Shown here: positions 1-4,959 of the stretch, piece by piece
Layout of the letters: the number at the start of each line of letters is the position of its first letter
Position numbering within the stretch: the first letter of the stretch is position 1
Assembly (NCBI GenBank): GCA_035652755.1
Contig: DASRDE010000104.1
Coordinates: forward strand, 1-8,762
Origin: DASRDE01 sp035652755
GTDB lineage: Bacteria > Vulcanimicrobiota > Vulcanimicrobiia > Vulcanimicrobiales > Vulcanimicrobiaceae
Length of the DNA stretch: 8,762 nt
Direction of reading: 5' to 3'
Made by a program: the position numbers and the translations under genes
The notes under the pieces: model-generated
What the model saw: the letters and a program-made list of their open reading frames with translations, nothing else
Told to the model about the DNA's origin: nothing
The model's database searches: none

Positions 1-468
1 GTCGACTCGGCCGAAAACTCGGGCGAGTCGATGAGCGAGCGGATGTTGCGAGCGCTGGGCAGCGGAACGCCGGAGGTGGGCGGATCGCAGGCGGCGGCGA
101 GCGACTTCGACGCGCAGTGCCTGCGTGAGGTTCAAGAGGCCGTACGCGAATTCGCCGCCGCCGGAAACGCCGTGATCATCGGGCGCGGCGCCAATGCGAT
201 CCTGGGCAGACGCAGCGACGTGCTGCGCGTCTTTCTCCACGCGCCCAAAGAGTGGCGCATCGCGCACATCGCGCAAGTCCATAACGTCGATCCCCGCGTG
301 GCTGCCGCGGAGGTCAACCGCATCGATCGCGCGCGCGCGGATTACATGCGCGAGAACTACCGCATCGAGTGGGGCAATCCGGACAACTACGATCTCTCGC
401 TGGACACTGCGCGGCTCGGCGTTGAAATCTGCGCCGCGATCGTGGTTGCCGCCGCGAGCGGCCGATGA
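1..468 (+). CDS. cytidylate kinase-like family protein (5' end outside window)
   Basis: The frame is open from base 1, so the visible 155 residues are the C-terminal part of a gene that starts upstream; the ATG at 31 is internal or at best an alternative start. The segment AVIIGRGANAIL, followed by VFLHAP and the tail motif DYMRENYRIEWGNPDNYDL, is the pattern I know from the cytidylate kinase-like family (Pfam Cytidylate_kin2), whose members are P-loop kinases of about 200 residues. The ATP-binding P-loop would lie before the window. The real substrate of this family is poorly defined, so nucleotide phosphorylation is an inference from the family. The stop codon TGA at 466-468 overlaps the start of the next gene as ATGA, so the two are probably cotranscribed and translationally coupled. 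Confidence 0.85.
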   Translation, partial: VDSAENSGESMSERMLRALGSGTPEVGGSQAAASDFDAQCLREVQEAVREFAAAGNAVIIGRGANAILGRRSDVLRVFLHAPKEWRIAHIAQVHNVDPRVAAAEVNRIDRARADYMRENYRIEWGNPDNYDLSLDTARLGVEICAAIVVAAASGR

Positions 469-1706
469 TCGAGCGGCGGCCGGCGCACGAGCAGATCGGC
501 CTGTTCTCCTCGCTCAAGTTCCACGACTTTCGCCTGCTGTGGCTGGGGCTGATGATCTCGAATCTGGGGTCCTGGATGCAGCTGACCGCGACCGGCTACT
601 TCATCGCCAAGCTCGCCGGCAATCCGCACACCGCCGCGCTGTACTTGGGCTTTCAGGGACTGGGGCGCGCGATTCCGGTGCTGCTGCTCTCGCCGCTGGC
701 CGGCTTAATTGCCGACACGCTTCCGCGCCGCCGCATTCTTTACGTGACCAACACATTTATGGCGCTGCTGGCGCTCGTGCTGGCGGTATTCACGACGCTG
801 GGCTGGATGAACATCTGGGGCCTGATCGCCATCAACGGCCTGAACGCCGCCGCGATGGCGTTCGATTCACCCGCGCGCCAAAGCTGGGTACCGATCATGG
901 TCCCGCGCGAATACGTCGGCAACGCGATAGGATTGAACTCCGTCGCATTCAACGCGCCTGCCGTCGTCGGGCCCGCCGTCGCGGGCCTTTCGATTGCGGC
1001 GATCGGCATCGCGGGGTCGTTCTATGTCAATGCGGTCGCGACGATGGCCGTCGTCGTTGCGCTGTTCTTTATGAGCCCCGCTCCCCCGAGCACCAGGACG
1101 CACGAGCCGGCACTTCGTTCTATTGCCACCGGTCTGCGGTTCTTGTATCACCATCCCGTGCTGCGGTCGATCCTCGCGATCTACGTGATCAGCGCCGTAC
1201 TCTTGCGCCCGTACAGCATCTTGCTGCCGGCATTTATCGTCAACACGCTGCATTACGACGCGGGCGAGCTTGGTTTCGCAATTGCCGCGACCGGTGTCGG
1301 CGGCTTCGCCGGCGCGATGCTGACGGCGTATTTTGGTGCTCGCGAGCGCCGCGGCGTCATTTGGGCCGCGTCGATAGCCGTTATGGCCGTTGGTATTTTA
1401 GCGCTGGGCTTTGTGTGGAGCCTGTGGATCGCGCTGCCGGTCCTCTTTGCGATCGGGACGGGCACGATGACGTTCATGGGTGCGTCGAATACCCTTATTC
1501 AGACGCTTTCGCCGGATGAAGTACGCGGCCGCGCGATCTCGGTCTACTCGATGGTGGCGCTCGGAATCGTGCCGGGCGGAGCGCTCGTCCTGGGCGGCTT
1601 GGCATCGGCGATCGGCCTGCACGCGGCTTTCCTTATCGCGGGCACCATCTGCGCGGCGATCGCCGCGGCCGCGTGGTTTTCCAAGCCGATTCTGCGCACG
1701 GTATAA
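465..1706 (+). CDS. MFS transporter, MFS_3 / EntS-like exporter family
   Basis: This 413-residue inner-membrane protein of about 12 hydrophobic segments is a proton-coupled major facilitator, probably a drug, siderophore or metabolite exporter. The N-terminal half has the loop 2-3 signature GLIADTLPRRR (residues 80-90, motif A with D84 and R88/R89) and FDSPARQSWVP (133-143), typical of the MFS_3 (transmembrane secretion effector) subgroup. A polar central loop lies near residues 204-225. The C-terminal half carries SPDEVRGRAISVYSM (349-363), the repeated loop of the second six-helix bundle. The length is normal for the family. The start is the ATG within the ATGA overlap with the upstream kinase-like gene; no separate strong ribosome binding site is evident, so translation is likely coupled. 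The substrate cannot be told from sequence. It converges on the histone-like gene, with a hairpin between them. Confidence 0.93.
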   Translation: MIERRPAHEQIGLFSSLKFHDFRLLWLGLMISNLGSWMQLTATGYFIAKLAGNPHTAALYLGFQGLGRAIPVLLLSPLAGLIADTLPRRRILYVTNTFMALLALVLAVFTTLGWMNIWGLIAINGLNAAAMAFDSPARQSWVPIMVPREYVGNAIGLNSVAFNAPAVVGPAVAGLSIAAIGIAGSFYVNAVATMAVVVALFFMSPAPPSTRTHEPALRSIATGLRFLYHHPVLRSILAIYVISAVLLRPYSILLPAFIVNTLHYDAGELGFAIAATGVGGFAGAMLTAYFGARERRGVIWAASIAVMAVGILALGFVWSLWIALPVLFAIGTGTMTFMGASNTLIQTLSPDEVRGRAISVYSMVALGIVPGGALVLGGLASAIGLHAAFLIAGTICAAIAAAAWFSKPILRTV

Positions 1707-1733
1707 AAAAAAGCGCGCCGGAGCGGCGCGCTT
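1705..1733 (-). terminator. intrinsic terminator of the histone-like gene
   Basis: AAGCGCGCC (1711-1719) and GGCGCGCTT (1725-1733) form a perfect 9-bp stem around a 5-nt loop. The run of eight A at 1705-1712 gives a U-tract after the stem when read on the minus strand, which fits a terminator 21 bases past the stop of the histone-like gene. On the plus strand the stem is followed by CAATAAAAAACC, not by U, so it is a poor intrinsic terminator for the MFS gene, whose stop codon lies inside the A-run. Confidence 0.88.
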
Positions 1734-1754
1734 CAATAAAAAACCGGAAGTGAG

Positions 1755-2069
1755 TTAGGCTGCTGCAGCCTTCTTCCGGCGAGAGGTCTTGCGACGACGG
1801 GTCGTGGCCTTGCGTGTCGTCTTGCGAGCGGCCTTCTTGCGTCCGCCGCTCTTCTTGCGGCCGCCGCTCTTCTTGCGTCCGGCGCTCTTTTTACGCCCGC
1901 CGGCCTTTTTGCGTCCGCCGCTCTTCTTGCGACCGCCGGACTTACGACCCGCTTTGCGCGTGCCTTTCTTGCGCGTCGCGCTGGCTTTACGAGCGGCACG
2001 CTTACGCGGCGCCGCTTTCTTCGCAGCACCCTTGCGAGCAGCTGCCTTTCTCGTACGTTTGACTGCCAT
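1755..2069 (-). CDS. lysine/arginine/alanine-rich histone H1-like DNA-binding protein
   Basis: This 104-residue protein is about half lysine plus arginine (50 of 104) with no acidic and no aromatic residue, so it is certainly polycationic and disordered. Its role is inferred to be nucleoid compaction or nonspecific DNA/RNA binding, as for bacterial H1-like proteins (Hc2 and BpH1 type). Residues 1-44 are KAAARK-like, 45-80 are six hexapeptides GGRKK(S/A), and 81-104 are TTRKATTRRRK-like, ending in four alanines. The start is uncertain. ATG 2069 (MAVKRTRK) resembles other H1-like N-termini but lies about 14 nt from the only purine-rich site (AAAGGA). An in-frame ATG at 2084 (MTSPEM, 109 residues) has that site directly against it. 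An open frame extends far upstream to 2867 but is only the shadow of the hydrolase gene. The gene has its own promoter and terminator. Confidence 0.87.
   Translation of the reverse strand: MAVKRTRKAAARKGAAKKAAPRKRAARKASATRKKGTRKAGRKSGGRKKSGGRKKAGGRKKSAGRKKSGGRKKSGGRKKAARKTTRKATTRRRKTSRRKKAAAA
1830..1937 (-). repeat. six tandem 18-bp coding repeats (GGRKKS/A)
   Basis: Six consecutive 18-base units encode GGRKKS, GGRKKA, GGRKKS, AGRKKS, GGRKKS and GGRKKA (protein residues 45-80, read on the minus strand). Units differ at only a few bases, some of them silent (AAG/AAA, CGC/CGT and glycine third positions), so they look like products of unit duplication followed by drift under coding selection. 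In-frame units allow copy-number change by slippage without breaking the frame. Confidence 0.9.
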
Positions 2070-2091
2070 TTCTGGTGAAGTCATCCTTTCT

Positions 2092-2110
2092 CTGGTCGCC
2101 GAGCGACCAG
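2092..2110 (-). promoter_or_regulatory. perfect hairpin/palindrome in the leader of the histone-like gene
   Basis: CTGGTCGC (2092-2099) and GCGACCAG (2103-2110) are perfect inverted repeats around a 3-base loop. Counting from the -10 box at 2124-2129, transcription toward the histone-like gene would begin near 2117, so the stem would form at the very 5' end of its mRNA, directly before the purine-rich site at 2085-2090. It could be a 5'-stabilising or translation-controlling stem, or a protein-binding operator. Which one is not decided by the sequence. Confidence 0.5.
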
Positions 2111-2123
2111 GGTTGTTGCCTCT

Positions 2124-2152
2124 GTTATACACAATATCGGCAGACAACGCAA
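2124..2152 (-). promoter_or_regulatory. sigma-70-type promoter for the histone-like gene
   Basis: Read on the minus strand, TTGCGT (2147-2152) is followed after exactly 17 bases by TATAAC (2124-2129). These match the housekeeping -35 and -10 consensus at 4/6 and 5/6 with ideal spacing. The predicted start near 2117 gives a leader of about 33-48 nt depending on which ATG is used. The segment is locally AT-rich in a GC-rich window, which supports it. Confidence 0.65.
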
Positions 2153-2182
2153 ATTTTGAGCTGTACAGACGGATGCGAGGCC

Positions 2183-2977
2183 ATGCGCATAAGCAGTGAC
2201 GATGCGGAGATCGATGTCGAGATCGCGGGCAGCGGCAGCGCCGTGGTACTGCTTCACGCGTTTCCGGTGACGCGCGATGAATGGGACGCGCAGGCTCGCG
2301 ATCTGGCTCGACAAGCGCTGGTGATCCGCCCCGATCTTCGCGGCGTCGGACGTTCGAGCGTGCCCGAAGGCCCGTATCTGATGGAGACGCTCGCGGGCGA
2401 CGTCGCTGCCGTACTGGACGCGCTTCGAGTGGATCGCGCGGCGATCGTCGGGCACTCCTTGGGCGGCTACGTAGCGATGGCGTTCGCGCGCATGCACACC
2501 GAACGCGTCGACCGTCTGGCCCTGGTTTGCAGCCGGCTTGCGGCCGATACGGAGCAGGCGGCGCGGGATCGGAACGAGCTTGCCGATCGAGCCGAGCGGG
2601 ACGGCAGCATCGACGCGATCGCGGACGCGTATCTGCCCCGCCTCTTCGCCGCGAATCCGGAGCTCGGCCGTAAAGAATGTATGGAAAAAGCGCGCGGGAT
2701 GGCATCGCAGATCGCGCCGCGCGGAGCGGCGGCGCTGCTGCGCGGAATGGCTCAAAGAGTCGATTCCTACGACATTGCGGAGGAGCTTCCGATGCCGGTG
2801 CTGATCGTTGCGGGCGCGCACGACGCGGTCGTCCCGCGCGCGGAAAGCGAAGCGATGCAGCGCGCATTTTCGAACGCGCAGCTGCAGCTCCTCGAGCGCA
2901 GCGGACATATGCCCACGCTCGAGGAGCCGGACGAGCTCAGCGCTCGATTGAGGCTATTTCTCTGCGAAGAAAATTGA
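2183..2977 (+). CDS. alpha/beta-fold hydrolase
   Basis: This 264-residue cytoplasmic serine hydrolase has a complete catalytic triad: nucleophile S92 in GHSLGG (90-95), acid D214 in AGAHDAVVP (210-218) and H242 in SGHMPTLEEP (240-249). HAFP (25-28) supplies the oxyanion-hole turn, and PDLRGVGRS (50-58) is the usual strand-loop motif. A helical cap spans roughly residues 120-200. The size and motifs resemble 3-oxoadipate enol-lactonase-like and carboxylesterase-like members, but many activities share this fold, so the substrate is not assigned. I chose ATG 2183 because the fold's first strand begins right after it and GCGAGG precedes it closely; an ATG at 2075 in the same frame would add 36 residues unlike the family and would run into the histone-like promoter region. 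It is divergent from the histone-like gene, and its 3' end overlaps the convergent small membrane protein gene by 41 bases. Confidence 0.9.
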   Translation: MRISSDDAEIDVEIAGSGSAVVLLHAFPVTRDEWDAQARDLARQALVIRPDLRGVGRSSVPEGPYLMETLAGDVAAVLDALRVDRAAIVGHSLGGYVAMAFARMHTERVDRLALVCSRLAADTEQAARDRNELADRAERDGSIDAIADAYLPRLFAANPELGRKECMEKARGMASQIAPRGAAALLRGMAQRVDSYDIAEELPMPVLIVAGAHDAVVPRAESEAMQRAFSNAQLQLLERSGHMPTLEEPDELSARLRLFLCEEN

Positions 2978-3113
2978 ACAGGAACATGCCGCCCAGAATC
3001 AGTGCGGCGACGACCGCCGCCATGATGATCAGCGGCAGGACGAAGTGCAGAATCGCCAGCACGGCGAGCACGAGCGCGACCAGTACGAACAGTTTGAGAT
3101 AGGTGTGCATCAT
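2937..3113 (-). CDS. small two-helix membrane protein (58 residues)
   Basis: The minus-strand frame from ATG 3113 to TGA 2937 encodes 58 residues beginning MMHTYLKLFVLVALVLAVLA. Residues 6-49 are almost wholly hydrophobic, broken only around H23 and P27, which suggests two short membrane helices (about 7-22 and 26-46) forming a hairpin. The end is charged: FLRREIASIER. The strongest evidence that it is a gene is a GAGGAG Shine-Dalgarno (plus-strand 3123-3128) exactly 9 nt before the ATG, the same spacing as two other genes here. The last 41 bases run antisense into the hydrolase gene. I recognise no family and assign no function; it may help shape the membrane or modulate a partner, as many small membrane proteins do, but nothing here shows a partner. 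Confidence 0.72.
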   Translation of the reverse strand: MMHTYLKLFVLVALVLAVLAILHFVLPLIIMAAVVAALILGGMFLFNFLRREIASIER

Positions 3114-3135
3114 TGAAGCGGGCTCCTCGGAGGGC

Positions 3136-3163
3136 TACAGGTTCTGCCGTTTACTACCGATAT
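3136..3163 (+). promoter_or_regulatory. possible sigma-28 (FliA/SigD-like) promoter for the YjfB-like gene
   Basis: TACAGGTT (3136-3143), 12 bases, then ACCGATAT (3156-3163) matches the flagellar sigma-28 consensus TAAAGTTT-N11-GCCGATAA at 6/8 in each box, with the spacer one base too long. It sits 45 bases before the start of a putative motility peptide, which makes the match more interesting than it would be alone. Both boxes are imperfect, so this remains a candidate. Confidence 0.35.
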
Positions 3164-3191
3164 TAAGGGTACCGGTTTCGGCCGGAAGCCA

Positions 3192-3199
3192 AGAAGGAG
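3192..3199 (+). promoter_or_regulatory. ribosome binding site deciding the GTG start of the YjfB-like gene
   Basis: AGAAGGAG lies 9 nt before the GTG at 3209. The same octamer at the same distance precedes the TTG start of the thiolase gene. It fixes the start of a short gene that would otherwise be easy to miss. Confidence 0.8.
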
Positions 3200-3208
3200 C
3201 ATCCCGCC

Positions 3209-3367
3209 GTGGATCTCGGTTCCATCAGTACCGGCCTTGCCCAGTCGGCCGTCGCAAACCAGGCGAGTGTCAGCGTCCTCAAGTCGCTGCAGAACCTGGA
3301 AAGCACGCTCGCGGGCGAGCTCTTCGGCTCGATCGGTGTCGGCAGGAGCGTCGACGCCTTCGCCTAG
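3209..3367 (+). CDS. YjfB-like putative motility peptide (52 residues)
   Basis: From GTG 3209 to TAG 3367 the frame encodes 52 residues, MDLGSISTGLAQSAVANQ followed by ASVSVLKSLQNLE and a tail GELFGSIGVGRSVDAFA. The N-terminal pattern (MD-x-x-SIST-x-LAQS, a glutamine-containing stretch, then VLK) is what I know from the YjfB family (Pfam YjfB_motility) of short proteins described as putative motility proteins in Firmicutes. The molecular role of that family is unknown. The first ~35 residues could form one amphipathic helix; there is no signal peptide or membrane segment. It stands alone, with a strong ribosome binding site, a possible sigma-28-like promoter and an intrinsic terminator 40 bases after the stop. 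The whole gene lies inside a different, longer open frame that is only the upstream extension of the phosphoesterase frame. Confidence 0.72.
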   Translation: MDLGSISTGLAQSAVANQASVSVLKSLQNLESTLAGELFGSIGVGRSVDAFA

Positions 3368-3406
3368 TCGCCTCTCTACGAACCTCTACTAAAGGAAGCG
3401 CAAGTC

Positions 3407-3443
3407 TCGGGGGCATTCCGGTTACGGAAGCCCCCGATTTTTT
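3407..3443 (+). terminator. strong intrinsic terminator after the YjfB-like gene
   Basis: TCGGGGGC (3407-3414) pairs with GCCCCCGA (3430-3437). Inside, after one bulged A, TTCCG (3416-3420) pairs with CGGAA (3425-3429) around a GTTA loop, so the stem has 13 pairs. Six T (3438-3443) follow. This closes a short single-gene transcript and separates it from the phosphoesterase gene. Confidence 0.93.
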
Positions 3444-3457
3444 CGAACGCACGTTCG
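3444..3457 (+). promoter_or_regulatory. candidate LexA-type SOS operator
   Basis: CGAACGCACGTTCG is a perfect 6-bp inverted repeat with a 2-base centre and fits CGAAC-RNRY-GTTCG, the box known for LexA in Firmicutes, with a similar TCGAAC-N4-GTTCGA form in Actinobacteria. It starts directly after the terminator's T-run and ends 53 bases before the phosphoesterase start codon, a plausible operator position. I see no clear -35/-10 pair beside it, and the host's LexA specificity is unknown. Confidence 0.4.
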
Positions 3458-3510
3458 CTCGCGGGACCGCCCGAGCCGGTGATGAACTGCAGCCTTCCGG
3501 GAGGGCTCTC

Positions 3511-4335
3511 ATGATGAACGGCTTCAAAGCAGCGGTCGCGGGCATCGTCCTGCTGAGCACCGCCGCGACCCAAAGAGGACCGATCGGGCCGCACGCCTCG
3601 AGCGTCGTCGTCGTGATCATGGAAAACCGCGACTACGGCTTGATCGTCGGAAGCCCTCAGGCGCCGTACATCAATACCACGCTCCTGCCGCAATCAGCGC
3701 TGCTCACGGACAGCCATGCGGTGGCCCACCCGAGCCAGCCCAACTACTTGGCATTGTTCTCGGGCAGCACGCAAGGGGTTGCCGACGATTCTTGTCCGCA
3801 CTCGTTTTCAACGCCGAATCTGGGCGCTGCGCTCATTTCCGCGCGCAAGACGTTCCGCGGCTACTCGGAGTCGATGCCCAACGACGGCTATCTCGGATGC
3901 ACGACGCAGCTGTACGCGCGAAAGCACAATCCGTGGGTCGACTTCACGAACGTTCCCGCGTCCTCGAACTTGGTGTATCACGGCTTTCCGCGCAATCCGC
4001 CGTCGGTTGCCATCGTCGTCCCCAACCTTTGTAACGACATGCACGATTGCAGCACGAAGACCGGCGACGATTGGCTCCGGACGAATCTCCCGCCCATGCT
4101 GAGTTACCTTACAGCTCACGGCGGACTGCTGATCCTCACGTGGGACGAAGCCGATCCCGATATGAACGGCTCCAACCGGATCGCGACGCTGCTCATTGGC
4201 CCGACCGTAGTACCCGGAAAATACGGCCAGCACGTGACGCATTACGGCGTGCTGCACACCATTGAGGCGATCGAGGGAGTGAAGTGTACCGCGAATGCGT
4301 GCGGTGAGCCGGTCCTGAGCGGGATGTGGCGCTGA
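3511..4335 (+). CDS. secreted phosphoesterase (acid phosphatase / phospholipase C-like family)
   Basis: This 274-residue protein belongs to the phosphoesterase family (Pfam PF04185, alkaline-phosphatase-like fold), metal-dependent enzymes that hydrolyse phosphate mono- or diesters outside the cytoplasm. Motifs: VVVVIMENRDYG (32-43, with metal-binding E38-N39), AHPSQPNYLALFSG (72-85, with the likely nucleophile S75), then LTWDEAD (209-215) and QHVTHYGVLHTIEAIEG (240-256) for the second metal-site half. Residues 1-20 are a signal peptide (MMNGFKAAVAGIVLLSTAAT) with cleavage around 19-20. Six cysteines (95, 130, 174, 180, 259, 264) could make three disulfides, which fits export. ATG 3511 is chosen because GGAGG (3500-3504) lies 6 nt before it and the signal peptide begins there; the open frame extends to 3103 but that part crosses the YjfB-like gene and its terminator. 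The exact substrate is unknown. It converges on the Nudix gene with 12 bases between the stops. Confidence 0.88.
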   Translation: MMNGFKAAVAGIVLLSTAATQRGPIGPHASSVVVVIMENRDYGLIVGSPQAPYINTTLLPQSALLTDSHAVAHPSQPNYLALFSGSTQGVADDSCPHSFSTPNLGAALISARKTFRGYSESMPNDGYLGCTTQLYARKHNPWVDFTNVPASSNLVYHGFPRNPPSVAIVVPNLCNDMHDCSTKTGDDWLRTNLPPMLSYLTAHGGLLILTWDEADPDMNGSNRIATLLIGPTVVPGKYGQHVTHYGVLHTIEAIEGVKCTANACGEPVLSGMWR

Positions 4336-4347
4336 GGCCTTCGTCGA

Positions 4348-4893
4348 TTACAGTCTTTCGAGCACAGTGTAAATTGCCGCGACCTGCGGCATGACGTCGA
4401 TCGTTCCGTCGCGCACGAAGCGGCGCAGGTCAGCGAGCGTTGCCAGCTCGACCTGGATGCTTTCGGTGACGTCGAGCTCTTGCCGGCCGGTTTGCCGCGC
4501 GCCCTTTGCGAGAAACACGTGCGCGACGGTATCTGCATTGGTCGGATCGGTCACGAACGAACGGACGAGCTCGAGAGCCGGCGCTTCGTAACCGGTCTCT
4601 TCCGATAATTCTCTGCGCGCTGTTTGAAGCGGCTCCTCGCCCGGATCGATCGCACCGGCGGGCAGCTCGAGGACGACCCGCCCGATGCCATGCTTGTACT
4701 GCCGCACGAGAACGACGCGGTTGTCCGGCGTGAGTGCGAAAATGACGACGAACCCCCGGCTTTCGCGCACGAAGTACCCCTCGACGATGGTGCCGTCCGG
4801 CAGCTCGATCGTGTCTTCGCGCAGCCGCAGATGACGAGTGTCGACGACGTAGCGCGAAGCGGTCACGCGCCACGGAGGTTTAGAAGCTTCCAT
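4348..4893 (-). CDS. Nudix hydrolase (ADP-ribose pyrophosphatase-like)
   Basis: This roughly 181-residue cytoplasmic enzyme cleaves a nucleoside diphosphate linked to another group (X), typically ADP-ribose or a nucleotide sugar, using Mg2+. A complete Nudix box is visible from G80: GAIDPGE, seven residues, then RELSEETGY, which matches GX5EX7REUXEEXGU. The upstream part (TIELPDG, VEGYFVRE, VVLVRQYKHG, VLELPAG) is the pattern of the ADP-ribose pyrophosphatase/NudF-like branch, and the length is normal for it. The start is uncertain: ATG 4893 gives MEASKPPWRV, while TTG 4911 would add six residues; neither has a good ribosome binding site. The 66-base gap to the divergent dehydrogenase gene should hold both promoters, but I see no clear boxes there. 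Housekeeping detoxification or NAD turnover is the likely role, and no link to its neighbours is evident. Confidence 0.92.
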   Translation of the reverse strand: MEASKPPWRVTASRYVVDTRHLRLREDTIELPDGTIVEGYFVRESRGFVVIFALTPDNRVVLVRQYKHGIGRVVLELPAGAIDPGEEPLQTARRELSEETGYEAPALELVRSFVTDPTNADTVAHVFLAKGARQTGRQELDVTESIQVELATLADLRRFVRDGTIDVMPQVAAIYTVLERL

Positions 4894-4959
4894 CGCGCGG
4901 GCAGCGTTCAATGAATCCGGGCGGGTCCCCCGTGACGCCGCGCGAATCTGCCACGGGCA

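Noticed and set aside
194..1519. 441-codon plus-strand frame across the kinase-like and MFS genes
   Set aside because: Frame-shifted shadow of two genes with clear family motifs.
1830..1937. Possible CRISPR array because of regular repeats
   Set aside because: The units are contiguous, 18 bases long, without spacers, and encode in-frame hexapeptides.
2113..2137. Plus-strand promoter for the hydrolase (TTGTTG ... CAATAT)
   Set aside because: The spacing of 13 bases is too short for a sigma-70 promoter, and no better pair was found.
2161..2168. CTGTACAG 8-base palindrome upstream of the hydrolase
   Set aside because: Short, common by chance, and not tied to a promoter that I can identify on the plus strand.
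1789..2199. Plus-strand frame with LRPPLF repeats
   Set aside because: It is the complement of the 18-bp GGRKK repeats; no ribosome binding site and no sensible fold.
2070..2867. Upstream extension of the histone-like frame
   Set aside because: The extension is antisense to the alpha/beta hydrolase and crosses the histone-like promoter; the polycationic protein begins at 2069 or 2084.
3103..3510. N-terminal extension of the phosphoesterase frame (starting at 3103)
   Set aside because: It crosses the YjfB-like gene and a strong terminator, and the signal peptide with its SD begins at 3511.
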